A DNA stretch of 64,000 bases from Phlegmacium glaucopus. Taxonomy: Eukaryota > Basidiomycota > Agaricomycetes > Agaricales > Cortinariaceae. The position numbers and the translations under genes are program-made. Under the pieces are notes generated by a model, which did no database searches, had not been told where the DNA came from, and saw nothing but the letters and a program-made list of their open reading frames with translations. Below are positions 36,961-48,205 of this stretch, one piece after another; the first letter of the stretch is position 1; each line of letters starts with the position of its first letter. The stretch covers positions 146,142-210,141 of the forward strand of contig MU130626.1 in NCBI GenBank assembly GCA_015039465.1, in the 5' to 3' direction.

Positions 36961-37984
36961 ACTATCATTGTTACTGAGATGGTTGTTGTTGTTGGTGTTG
37001 TTATCACCATTGCTTTTGCTGTTGTTATCATATTTGTTGGCGTCATTACTACCACTTGTGTCGTCATTGCTGTCGTTGTTGATGTCATTGTTGATGTCAT
37101 TGTTGATGTTGTTGCTGTCGTTTGTATTGTTCGTGTCGTTGTTATTGTGTTTGTCGATGCTGCTCCTACCGTCGTTGTCGTTTACGTCGTCATTGTTCTT
37201 GGGTGTGTTGTTACTGGTACTGTATGGGTTGTTGGTGTTGTATGGGTTGTTGTTGGTGCTGTGTGGGTTGTTGTTGGTGCTGCATGCGTTGTCGTGGTTG
37301 TTGTGTGGGTTGTTGCTGCGTGCGTTGTCGTTGTGTACGTTGTTACTGTTGCTGCGTGCGTTATTGTTGCTCCGTGTGTTATCGTTGTTGTGTGGGTTGT
37401 TGTTGTTGTTGTGTACGTTATTGTTGTTGTTACGTTCGTTATTGTTGTTGTTGTGTGCGTTATTGTTGTTGTGCGATATTTAGCAACAACAACAACATAT
37501 ATTTGTGGTTGGTCTCTCGTCACCTGGTCTGGAATCCAGTTCTCTGAGGGACAGCAAGCAAATCCCTTCCATATTGGAACTGAAAATTGTGTGTCTCCAA
37601 TCTCCTTTCTTATCTCTTCTCTTCCTCCTCCTACTTCCAGAACCTTCTACTTACTCCATATTCTGCTCCTACTCCTACTCGTTCTCTCTCAGAAGTCATT
37701 CTGATATCGCCAACTCCCTATCCCCTATCTAACTGTCATTCCCCGTTCTTTTCGCTTGAATTCCCTCCTTAAGTGACCTTAAGGTGACTCTACTACTTTC
37801 ACCCCCCATTCTTACTTAACTTGACTTGATGGATAGGACCATGTTTTCTCGTCATAAATATGGGATTCCTACTCCGATACATTTTGTTATTTTTCTTTGT
37901 TTCATGCGCGACAGTTTCCTTCTTTCTATTTCTCTCCTGTCGACGCTCTTCTTTTCTTGTTACCTTTTCTTTTTCCTTGTTATT

Positions 37985-39237
37985 TTTTTAGACATTTCAC
38001 AGTTTCACGCTCTCTTTTCTTTTCTTCCGTCACATGTATCAGGTTATCGTTTTTATATAGCTGAGGTATCCGCACACCAGTACAGTTTTTACACTTTCCA
38101 GGACTCAGTTGTGAACTTTCCGCGTCGGAACAAGGGCCCTTTTGTGATGAACGGGTACCAGGGTACAGCGCGTCGGAACTATTGTGAACTGTGTGACGCT
38201 CTTATTAGGAGACGACGACTAAGTAGACGTTAAGGACGAATCAACACTAGGAGGACCTGAAGGATTTAACAGTATTTCTCCCACCCTTCCAGAGTCCATG
38301 GCGCACTTACTACCAAAACCGTCACTCACTATTCTATTCTCCATCTACTCACTCCTATCCCCTGACTCACGTTAGGTCCTCGCTCCATACCGTTCCATCT
38401 ATCGACTCCCCTTCTGAACACCCAGGTATCGGTGTTGTTGTTACTGTTTCGGAAACTGTATTACCCTCTACATCGACTACGCAGGTATTTGCCCGGCAAG
38501 AACTTTACTACCCGGTTTCTATGCTAGTTTGTACTCGGCTACTGGCTACGCTTATCATCTAACTAACGAAACAACATAGTGATCGGTTCCCTGTTTGCCT
38601 ACCATCTACAATTCCTCGTACAGCTATCACATTTACTATCTGTTGTATCACCTCCTGTAACCCCTATACTACTCGCTACTCCTACAATAGCAACTTGCTT
38701 ACCAAAACAACTGGTCCTTGCGCTAAGTCCCGGCGAAGGTTTTATCCATTCGTTTAAGTTTCAGGCGAATAAAAGTACTACCGCTGAAAATTCGAAAGAA
38801 GAGTGCGATGGTTAGTCATAACCACGCGCTGTTGCGTTCGTTATTGTTGTTGTTACGTACGTTGTCGTTGTTACGTACGTTGTCGTTGTTGTTGCGTACG
38901 TTATTGCTGTTGCTGTTACGTACGTTATAACTGTTACGTGTGTTGTTGTTGTTGTCACTTACGTCACCACTGTGACGATCATCGGAGAGAATGTTTCCAT
39001 ACACCCCGACTCCGGGACCATCATAATAGGTGGATGAAATTCACATATAAAAGTACATTATAATCTTCAAAATTACCTACTGGGTTAATGTGGTGGAGCA
39101 GGGATACCTAGGAGAGCATGGTGTCCTCCTGAAAAAACACCTTTACGGATACCTTTACGGGGTTCAGTACGACTGAAACTCCTACAGTTGTATCTAATGG
39201 AACCGGGACAATTCGGTCGTCAGGAAGTCCGGTTCCA
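37985..39237. repeat. direct repeat 2 within the complemented block
   Basis: Second copy of the ~1.25-kb unit. A fuller complement copy of repeat X (37,486-38,830) leads into it. It ends abruptly at 39,237, where normal-polarity DNA resumes. Confidence 0.88.
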
Positions 39238-39418
39238 AGTCTTGAGGGTGGTTTGTCATGGATTCCTCTGACTCGTTCCCATCATCGTCCATCTTGGGTT
39301 TCTTGTTGGGAACGGTTGGGCCACTGTCGCCACATTTTCTGGTATTGGGTCTTGAGGGTGGTTTGTCATGGATGAAGCCGCTGCGGTTGCTTGAACTTTG
39401 GGTACAAGTGTTGGGCAT
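39238..39418 (-). pseudogene. normal-polarity fragment of the gene mirrored in the block
   Basis: From the ATG at 39,418: MPNTCTQSSSNRSGFIHDKP, then GDSGPTVPNKKPKMDDDGNE, matching the complement-read gene. A CATGGATT/CTTGAGGGTGGTTTGTCATGGA segment is repeated at each end. Translation past 39,237 enters the anomalous block and is meaningless. Confidence 0.7.
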
Positions 39419-39546
39419 GGTGGTTGTGGTAGAATGTGGTAGAATGTGGTGAGGGCAGAGGGTTAGATGAATGCGTGCTCAAGTTGAGATGCTGAGATGC
39501 CAAGCACAGCCACAAATATTACATATTATACTGACTATTATATCTA

Positions 39547-40009
39547 CGGTAAATAAAGCCTTTGTGGTGTAACGGTTCTGCACAGAATTCTTATGTAAGC
39601 TATGTCTGTAAGGCTCTGTGTTTGATTCCGGGGGACTGAATTTTTGTTGAGCCTTCTGGTCAACATTTCAATTATTCCAATCAGAATTATTGGACTTTTC
39701 CATGGATTCCAAATTGTTGGAATTCACGGAAAGTCCAATAATTCCAATTGAAATGATTGGAATGCTCTGGAATTCCAGGAATCCAATTGGAATAATTGGA
39801 CTCCTTGGAATTCCAATTGGAAACTGGATTTCTACTGGAAAGCTTGGAATTTGTTGGAATGGGATTGGAATGGGATTGGAAAGAAATTCCAAGAATACAT
39901 GACTTTACAGTGAGACACAGTACTAAATTCTTCCAATTGGAATTCTGAGGAATTCCGAGGAATCCAAGAAATTCCAAGGAATTCCAATTGGAAAGGGTGG
40001 GGGACCGTA
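39547..40009 (+). mobile_element. tRNA-headed SINE-like element with TTCCAA-rich body (C)
   Basis: Box A TGGTGTAACGG (39,565-39,575) and box B GTTTGATTCC (39,620-39,629) at tRNA-like spacing. A linker and ~300 bp of GGAATTCC/CCAATTGGAAT-rich body follow, then the tail GGGTGGGGGACCGTAAAG. The head differs from element A, but body type and tail agree. Confidence 0.7.
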
Positions 40010-40169
40010 AAGACTTCCCTCAAATGCAAAAAATATAAAAATATAGTCTTGGCAGGCACACAGTATTTATATTTAGCTATCATCCAAGAAAGGCAACTCT
40101 AAATGATACAACTCAAATTTGGACTTAAGTTTGTTTAATGGGTGACTTTCCATAAGGCTAACTTGAATT

Positions 40170-41270
40170 TCTAACTCTAAACTATTGACAGGTAGGGTCC
40201 TTTGCCAAAGTGCCACATGGATGCCGTCCCGATCTGGTATCAGATCTGTCAGGTGGCATTTTTCAAGTGCTTTCTAAACCTTAAATTTGGAGAGAGGGTA
40301 TCAACCCCTCTTCCAGATTCTAAAAGCCTTCCAATGCCCAAATAAGGCTCTTCAGGTCTCATCCCATTGCTGTTTTTGGACAACGGTACTTTCTTCCCTC
40401 CCACATTGATAAGGGCACCTCTCCACCATCGCCCAGCCCAACTGGCCATCACTGTATGCCCTCCCTGAAGGCTTGCTAGGCAGCCTTCAGGCCTGTACCT
40501 TTTGCAATCCAGGTCAACAGCACCACAACTGCCAGCAACGCAACATAAAAACGGTTAAACGGACTGTTACTGCTGTCGTTCGAGGTCCCTCTTTTTCACT
40601 AGTGAGTGGAGACTATGCATTTTTACCCTGAGTCTCACATTCACCAATATAAAGCCCTTAGTGCTGGCCACTGCAGGCCCCTTAAATTTAACCAATTTTT
40701 GAATGGTTTCTTGTTTTTTTTTCACACCAGTGAGCTCCATCTATTCAATGGCAAAATTATATCCTGATCAGCATTTATATTATCAAGAATTTGGCTAACA
40801 AAATTTTTGTTGCTCTCAAGGGTCATCTGCGACAATTATTCAAAAAAGGATGTAGGAGAGGCAACAAGACGATGATAGAAGCCGCATGAAAACTCCAGGT
40901 AAGTCCCAAATTCCCCATCTTCCTTATTTTCAGTTACTCACATCTCTGTCCCATTCCAATTATGCTACAGCAATCTCCAACACAATAAAAGCTCTCGTCG
41001 CTCACTTCAGAACAGAATTGTCCTCAATGCCAACCTCTTGTCCCTCTGAGTCCTCATGGGTTTCAAGTAACTCCATGGAGGATTGATAACTATACCAAGG
41101 TATTTGTTATGCCCTTTTTTTCTATTTTCAATACTGAGATGAGAAGGCTCCAACTGCTAGCTCACTACCACCCCTCAAATCTCACATGCCCCATGGCTCT
41201 AATTTTCATTCGTTTTATCCTGTGCATTTTCAAGCTTAATATACATAAATGACAACTAATAATCCATCTA
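40170..41270. other. Harbinger subterminal DNA, no clear gene
   Basis: Noncoding-looking sequence between the left terminal repeat and the first recognisable exon. A short ORF near 40,886-41,086 could be an early exon of the Myb-like gene but cannot be joined with confidence. Confidence 0.4.
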
Positions 41271-41275
41271 TTTCT

Positions 41276-43350
41276 AGCTTTCTGGACCTGGACATCCCCA
41301 AGGCGACCACATACCCTATGCACGAACACTCCCTCGTCCCCTCATCCACAACCAAAATCCCCACCATATACCTCTGCCTACTCCGTCTGATAACAACCTC
41401 ACCCATGGAGCTGTCATCACTGAGGCCATTAGCCGCTCTCCAGTGGTTAAGGTGGCAGAGTATCACCACCCAAAGTCTTGCAAAACATTGGTCCAGCCTT
41501 CCAATAGCCAGGGCAAGGCAAAATGCAAGCAGGTAGAGATTTCTGGCAACAGCTCCAGCACCAACACAGAGGACAGTGATAGCCCACCCAAGAAGCAGAG
41601 CACACATGGTGGTCGTCGCACCGGTGCTGGAAACTACCAGGAGCAGGAAATTCAGGCATTGTTGAAGTACACGCAGAAGCTACTTCCCATAGGCCAGTGG
41701 GGTTGGAAGAAGGTCCATGAGAAGTAGTGTTTAAAAGTCCAGTCCGGTCCGGTCTTTTGACCCTCAGGGCCTTTAACCGAGACCATAACCGGTTCTAGGA
41801 CCTCAAAAGACCGGACTGGACCACTTAGGACCGGTTTACATCGGTTTTTTTAGGTCCTAGGACTGGTCCTGGTCCTAACTGGTCTTAACCAGTCTGCAAC
41901 CGGTCTTCTGCTGACAAATATATATTTTTGTATCAAAAACAGTTGTTCAATTAAATAATAGCTTCCGAAAAAGCCTAAGAACATTAAATTCCGTTAAGAT
42001 TTGGATTTTTTACAGTAATATTAGTAAAATGTCTTATTTTAGCGAATATTTTAGACTATTTTACAGATCTATTTATTTCTCAGCCAGTTTTTATTAAATT
42101 TTTATGATCTTAGGCTCGTTGGAAAGGGGTAAATTAGGGCTACCCATTTGCCGGTTCAGACCGGTTAATCAAGACCAGTCTTTTTCCGGTCTTTGATTCT
42201 CAAAAATCAAAAGACCAGACCACTGGTCCGGTCTTTTTCCGGTCCAGTCCGGTCTGGTTACAGTCTTTTTCCGGTCTCGTAACCGGACCTTCAAACACTA
42301 ATGAGAAGTATGTGAGTTGGGCACATGCAAATGGCCGACCTGTCTGTGAGTTGAAGAACTTGGAGAATAAGTTCAAAAATGTATGTCACCTATAGCTTAT
42401 TATTTCACTTTTTTTAACCTCTTCAATAGCTCATTAAGACTAAGAAGCCAACAGAAGATGAAAAACACCCCCAAAGTGTCACACATGCAAAGGCAATTGA
42501 CAAAATGATCAATGAAAGGGCAGGCACCTGGAATGTCAATGATTCTGAGTTTGAGGATGATGAAGCCAGGCGAGGGGTTTTATCTAGTGTAGAAGAGACT
42601 CACAAAAGTAAACCTAAAATCCACACAGCTATTGCCTCATATGATCGCTCTGAAGCACCTCAAGCACATCGTCCCTGTGGATCACAAACCACAGAGCTCA
42701 TTGGCAAGATTATGCAGGCCCTGGACCCGGAGGCACAGCGTGCCCATGATGAAGAATGTGCTAACCGCTTCTTCCAAACCACCCAGGCGTTTACACTTTC
42801 AACTAATCTCCGCAATGCACATGCCAGGATCAAGACACTCCATTCCAAACTCAATTCCACCCGTGACCGATTGCACAAAGTTGAACACATCCATGATCGT
42901 CTCAATATGGAGCTTAATTTTGAGTGCTGCATATCAGCGATGTCTGGACTTAAATGAGAGGCCCTTCATTCACCAACCTCTCAAAAAAACCACAAATATC
43001 TCCCTGATCTCATTCGTGTTTGTGGAAAGGTTCGCCATGACAAATACTTCCCAGAAGGAGGCCAACGCACAACCTGGATTACTGATGGGTCAAGTGCCTC
43101 TGACTGGGATGATGGTCGCAAGGAAAACTTTAACCCATCAACAAAGAATTATCATCACTTCAGCTCTGAGTCGACAACTCCTTCTGACTACCATCACTTC
43201 AGCTCCAAGCCAACAACTCCTTCCATCAAACCTCAGCACCGAAATCCCTCCCAATCCGAGTCAACAACTCCTTCTGTCAAACCTCAGTGCCAAAAGTATA
43301 TGTCAACATCTTTCATGTCCCCTGTTCCTGCCTTTCCTATCCTTGGCTGA
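41276..43350 (+). pseudogene. Myb/SANT-like Harbinger accessory protein, split by a MITE
   Basis: Partner protein that helps Harbinger transposase enter the nucleus and bind ends in better-studied systems. Frame: PYARTLPRPLIHNQNPHHIP, GGRRTGAGNYQEQEIQALLK (start of the trihelix), KKVHEK, then after the MITE YVSWAHANGRPVCELKNLEN, a short intron near 42,380-42,430, and INERAGTWNVNDSEFEDDEA. A coiled-coil segment (RNAHARIKTLHSKLNSTRDR) leads to SAMSGLK-TGA at about 42,955. Further coding-like sequence in another frame (VRHDKYFPEGGQRTTWITDG, SSASDWDDGRKENFNPSTKN) ends at TGA 43,348-43,350, so a frameshift or intron separates the tail. Confidence 0.8.
41725..42300. mobile_element. hAT-type MITE with 8-bp target duplication
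   Basis: Ends TAGTGTTTAAAAGTCC and the inverse ..CTTCAAACACTA, flanked by ATGAGAAG at 41,717-41,724 and 42,301-42,308. An 8-bp duplication and TAGTG-type ends fit hAT. The interior is rich in CCGGTC/GGTCC palindromic units. Removing it with one duplication restores the reading frame HEKYVSWAH. Confidence 0.93.
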
Positions 43351-43681
43351 GAGGAAAAGCCAAAAGATATGACACCTGAACTTTGAAGTGGGTCATCATT
43401 CTGCGTATTCCTCTCCTCTAAAACTCTTTTAATCTATATAAGTTCACCACCTCTAACATCCCACTGTCATTACATGGTATACCCTTCAGTTATCTAATGT
43501 TTCTTCATTCACCCACTCTTAAGTTGTTATACCCACCCTTGTTTACTTGGTCTCCTGTTTATTTTACAGTAAAACTCGTCTTTCAGTTATAATCTATAAC
43601 TACTACACATTCATTATACTTAATATAATATTAGTTCCTATATTCAGGGTGAATATGAAACCTTGAAACTCAATCTTTCCT

Positions 43682-44994
43682 TCATTGGTCCCCAAACACT
43701 ATGCTTTCAAAGCTCATCCAAACCTCCTCATCATCTAGTGTTTTCCTCCACTCTGACATATACACCCTTCTGAATCTCATTGTACCCAACTCGTCGTGTG
43801 CGTAGATTGTGTAAACGGAAACAAATCTCAAGGAGGTCAGCTTAACCTTCTTTGTCATTGATTTGTAATGGTAAGCACAGGCGTCCAAATGAACCCTGGA
43901 TAGACTGCATGCCCCACTCAGCTGTTTGACGATAAGAAAGGAGCTCACGATCATATGCAAATCTCTCCTCAATCTCAGCAATTGTGCCTTGGAGGCGTTG
44001 GCCAGTCTTGATGGGAGCCATGATGCACCCTTCAATATCAACAGTACCACAGGGGAATGCACTATCAGCCACCAAATAAAAGCCATCAGGTGTTTCATTG
44101 TGTAGCTTCTCATAGATTGGTTGTGCAACATGGGAGTCATGCCAACTACCTGGGGCATTGAAGTTGGCAGCAATGATAACACCTTGTAGAGTATGAATGA
44201 CTAAAATCATGAAGTTACTTTTGATATGTACCACATGGTGAGAATACAATTACTGAGCTAATGTAATGCTCTGAGAGCCATCTGTTGTATGTTGCATTCT
44301 CAATGTCAGGATCATCAGATGTTTGCGTTGGGAGGTTAAGTCCATCAATGCTTGCGAAAGCACCTTCAAGCTGGGGATGGTGTGCAACAATGAGTTTGCT
44401 ATCATCCTGAAATTCTTGGTCTTCATATGGCCAGTGTATGGCTGCATCAGGCATTTCATGCAAGGTTTCTAGAAGAATTCACAGGCCAAATGTGATGTAG
44501 CATGATGTAGTGGCAGGAATGAGTGCAAAGACCCGCTGGAGTGTAATTCCAAGCATGGTAGAATTTAAGTAATGTAGAATGAGCCCAAGGGCACCCCATT
44601 CATCCAAGGATCTGGCACCTGGATGAGGTTCACCATGACTACTTGAATTGGTATGTGGAATGGGTTGTGTGTACCAATGCTCCCCGAAACCTGATTGGAC
44701 AATCAGTTCAAAGGTCTCTACATTAAAACCCATTGTTGTAATATATGCACAGTCATTTTGGCTGTTAAATAACACTTGCCATGCAGTGTCTGTTTGAGGG
44801 TTTGGCTGGAGCTGGGGATGGCAGAGGTAATTTCATGTTAGATTTCGCCATTCATTGCGCAGAAGCCGGCCAATATCTGCTCCTGCGAGAAGAACTGCTG
44901 CAGCTAGGTGAACATTAAATTCTTGGTCAGCAGCATCAGCTTCACACTCCTCGGTCTCTTGCATGAACAGAAAAGCAGCGGTTTCTTCATCCAT
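43682..44994 (-). pseudogene. Harbinger DDE transposase
   Basis: DDE_Tnp_4-type nuclease. Start MDEETAAFLFMQETEECEAD at 44,994. Then CAYITTMGFNVETFELIVQS, GARSLDEWGALGLILHYLNS, the first catalytic Asp in ASIDGLNLPTQT, a ~50-nt intron near 44,176-44,232 joining VIVFSPCG to VIIAANFNAPGSWHDS, the second Asp in FYLVADSAFPCGTVD, and Glu in YRQTAEWGMQSIQGSFGRL. Stops on the minus strand: TGA at 44,833-44,835 and 44,479-44,481 (both CGA to TGA in type) and TAA at 43,842-43,844, plus a frameshift before the C-terminal DDEEVWMSFESIVFGDQ. All three catalytic residues remain. Confidence 0.88.
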
Positions 44995-45197
44995 GGTACT
45001 AGAACAGTGTAGATAACCAAATTTGGATTCAAGTTAGATAATTATTTGTTATGTCAAGTCGTTGTGGTTTAGAAAACCGCTAAATATTGGTTGCCAGGTA
45101 CACTTTTGAACTCCGAAATTAAGGTTTAGATTTGAAGAAATCAAGTTAGCCTTATGGAAAGTCACCCAATATAACCCTTTGTTTAATATAGCCCTTT

Positions 45198-45600
45198 CTC
45201 AATAAGGAAAGAAGCTATTAATATATTTTAAATAGATTTAGGTCCTAAGAAGATCCTCTATCATCCTATACAATATTTCCTCTTTGGGAAAAATTTCCCA
45301 TAGGCCAAATCTCATTTAGCACTGTTTAAAAATGTATTTTGCATTTTTCTCAATAAGGAAAGAAGCTATTAACAGAATTTTAACAGATTCAGGGTCCTAA
45401 AAGGATGCTCCATCCTTTTAAACACTATTTCCTTTTTGGGAAAATTCCTCATAAGCCAAATCTCATTTAGAACTGTGTTTAAAAATGTATTTTGCATTTT
45501 TCCCAATAAAAAAAGGAGCTATTATTAGAATTTCAACAGATTCAGGGTCCTAAAAGGATGATCTATCATTCTTACAATTTTTCCTTTTTTGGAAATATAT
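45198..45600 (+). repeat. ~150-bp tandem repeats, three copies
   Basis: Units beginning (T)CTCAATAAGGAAAGAAGCT at about 45,198 and 45,350, and a diverged CCCAATAAAAAAAGGAGCT at about 45,503. Each contains AGATTCAGGGTCCTAAAAGG and a TTTCCT..TTTGGGAAA motif. Confidence 0.8.
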
Positions 45601-45889
45601 GTATCTTGGGCAACTTGCCTGACAGGCAGATTGCCCCCTGGATATATGCCTTCTCATGGGCAACTGCCTATTTTGATACATGGTCCTAGCTGCTAAAGGT
45701 GTGGGTACCTGGAGGTGCTAGCGCAACCTCTAGAATGAGATAGGATGGTATAAGAACCATAGTTTGTGGGGAAGAGAGCAGGAGCCAGATTTTAGAATAG
45801 GAGAGTGGCTGCTTGTACCTGAGCTCCCAAATGCAGAGCCCACACAAGTCATGGCACACAGTAGGTACACTCGACATGTAGATGGTAGG

Positions 45890-48145
45890 TCAACATAGAG
45901 ATTGACACATCAAGATGCAGAATGTAGTCAACACACTCAGTGTGCGGAGATAGGGGACATCAGGTGTCCCTGTAACACATAAGATGCAAATACCCAAAAT
46001 CACATGAGCGACAAGAAGAAGGCAACCCCCCATACAAAACACAAAGGGGTGCGTAAAAGGAGGAGAGAAGGGTGGGAAAAATAAATATGGGTGAAACTCA
46101 CAATTTTGGCTACTTTGGATGCTGTATCGAATCTTGTAGGGAATTGGTCTTTGCAGATGTAGGAATTGACTGATGCATGTGCTTTGGTGCCTTTCAACAA
46201 GTGATGGCATATCCTGATTTTGCTGGGAGTACCTGGGTCTTGGGGCTGGATAGAGACAATAAAAGGGGAGGAGTAGAAAGGCCCATGCATGATGAACTTG
46301 GTCTCTTCACAAGAGAAGGGGCCAGAGATCCTATGAGCCAGCAGTTCTTTATGCAAGTATTTGCAGACTTCATCCACATAAGGTATGATGGAAGGGTTAT
46401 TAGGTATGATAACGGTGTGCTGAAGTGGGTGGCATCCATCCCAAAGGGAATCCAGATCTCAAGTTATTAGGGAGGAGGGGATAGAAGGAGAGAAGGCCAT
46501 GTTTGTGCAGCATGGGTTCAAATGCATGGGGAGCGTAAGGGTGAATAATTCTATTAAATATGAGTGAGTGCTCAGGATGTTCAAAGGTAGGAATGGGACG
46601 GTCAATGATGGTAGAGGAGAAATCTGAATAAGAAAGAAGTGGGGAACGTGCAGCGACAAGGAAGGCATCAATTTTCTGGCACTCAGCAGGTCCAGGAGAA
46701 GGTGTTGTGACCCTTTTGTCCACAGAATGAGCAGAGGTGGAGACACTCATCTTTGCTGTGTGCACAGACAGCATTACTTCCTCTGATGTTCCAGTTAATG
46801 CAAATGACATGATTGTCAGGGGTGATGAGAGCCTGATTAACATATTTTGCCCATGTGGGCTTGCTGTCCTTGAACTTGACTGGGATGGTGCTGTCATTAT
46901 GGACCCAGGAGTTGTGACCTCTCTCTGAATATATGAGGCAGTGGAGGATGAAGGCCTGCAGCTGCTGGATGGAAAGGAGGAGAAAGATGAGCGATCGGAG
47001 TTACAAGGGTGAGGTGGATACTTGTTAGACTTGGTGGCTTGATAGCCTCCATTGTCTTGACTAAATGTAGTCTTATTGGTTGTAGCCATCAGCTCCTGAA
47101 TTTCAGCCATCATTTTGTTCTGTTTTTCTGAGAGAGCGAAGGCCTGTTTGTAGCAGTATCCCTCAAAAGCACCATAGTTGGCCCAGTGTTCCTGACAGAA
47201 CTTCAATTTGTCAGATTTCCAGGTGTCATATAATTTGACTTTGTATTGTTGTGCTTGGTAGAAATTGAAATGGTTGTTATACCAGTCACTATGAGCATCT
47301 CCGCTGTCAACTGCATCCTGCTCCTTTTGGAAAAGGTACATGTTACCTGTGGCTTTGGTCCATTGGCTGCATGTCAAAGATAGCTCCTTACCAAAATGTG
47401 AAGTGAGTTTGTTGACATCAAGTATAGAGATTCCCTTAGTCTCTCCAGGATTTGGGTTTTTTTTGACAGTTGGAAGTGTAGTGGCTTTGGCATTAAGGAT
47501 CTGTAAGTTTTCATTCAGAAAGAAAGGTAGTGGGACAGCAACACAGCCTTCAGTGTCAAATAGGCTCTGTGGGAACCTGGCCTGCTACAGCACTCCCACA
47601 ATCCAAGGCAGCAGGTTCTTGCCATTCATGCATCGTCATTTGGCAATTCAAGCTTCTTCCACAGTTAATTTTGGCTCATCAGTAGTCTTTCGTTTCAACT
47701 TAATGTCTTCTTTTTCTTTAACATCTTCATCCACTATCCATTTCACCAAACTGCAATAAATATATTCATGAAAGAATGAGGTGAATGTAGGAACTTGAAA
47801 ATGATCTCAATCTTCGGGGTCAAGGGTGATGAGAGAGGTGGCATCCAAACCAGGGTCTGGAAATGCAACACTGTTGAGCATGTGATTGAGGGTCTGCAGG
47901 GCCCTTTCATCATTTTTTACCTCAATCTCCTTATTCTTTTTAAGGATGGAGATCAGGGGGAGAGATTTTAGGACTTGAATGACAGTGGGGTTAATATGGG
48001 TACAGGGTATGTGAGGGAGAGGGAGAATGTTATTTTGTGCCTCCTCAGCAGCATTACTGATGACAATAAGATTTTCTTGGACCATTCTGTCGGGGAAAAA
48101 AGGGGAAAGAAGGAAGTGTTGCATGGAAAGATGGATGGAATACAT
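45890..48145 (-). pseudogene. second DIRS-like element: gag-like ORF and RT N-terminus
   Basis: Order on the minus strand: LPLISILKKNKEIEVKND region, CVAVPLPFFLNENLQILN, ISILDVNKLTSHFGKELSLT, AVDSGDAHSDWYNNHFNFYQ, then a Ser-rich stretch. In another frame comes a Cys/His block, ICINWNIRGSNAVCAHSKDE and LCSFCGQKGHNTFSWTC. The RT N-terminus follows: FEHPEHSLIFNRIIHPYAPH, SGFPLGWMPPTSAHRYHT, GPFYSSPFIVSIQPQDPGTP and NSYICKDQFPTRFDTASKVA. The catalytic RT core is missing and sequence diverges after about 46,105. Same family type as the copy at 15,982 but opposite strand. Confidence 0.7.
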
Positions 48146-48205
48146 TTTAGATGTCTATAGCTTGAAAAACTCAGTAGAGACTGAGTTGACCCTTTTTTTT
48201 CCATG

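Larger units (their letters stand above)
34967..39237. other. block complemented but not reversed (probable assembly error)
   Basis: The sequence here equals repeat X and a following gene only after base-by-base complementing without reversing. Example: 38,027-38,043 reads CCGTCACATGTATCAGG, the unreversed complement of GGCAGTGTACATAGTCC at 34,168-34,184. The match extends over 1.3 kb. Complement-only reading also yields a spliced gene: an ATG at 36,075 opening MDDPITPPRPYGSSRTTGG, and a textbook intron (GTAAGT at 36,612, TACTAAC at 36,642, TAG at 36,666). Ordinary reverse-complement reading gives nothing. Antiparallel DNA has no mechanism for this. All ordinary ORFs here, including the Val/Leu-rich one at 36,646-37,704, are artefacts. 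Confidence 0.93.
40140..45167. mobile_element. PIF/Harbinger-type DNA transposon, 5.03 kb
   Basis: Terminal inverted repeats start GGGTGACTTTCCATAAGG (left, 40,140) and its inverse (right, ending 45,167); 27 bp match perfectly. AAT flanks each end, a 3-bp duplication as expected for this superfamily. Inside are the two expected genes, a Myb/SANT-like protein (+) and a DDE transposase (-), arranged convergently. Both are damaged. Confidence 0.9.

Noticed and set aside
36646..37704. 352-residue Val/Leu-rich plus-strand ORF resembling a multi-pass membrane protein
   Set aside because: It lies in the complemented-unreversed block; the GTT/GTTGTT bias is the unreversed complement of CAA (Asn/Gln/Thr) repeats.
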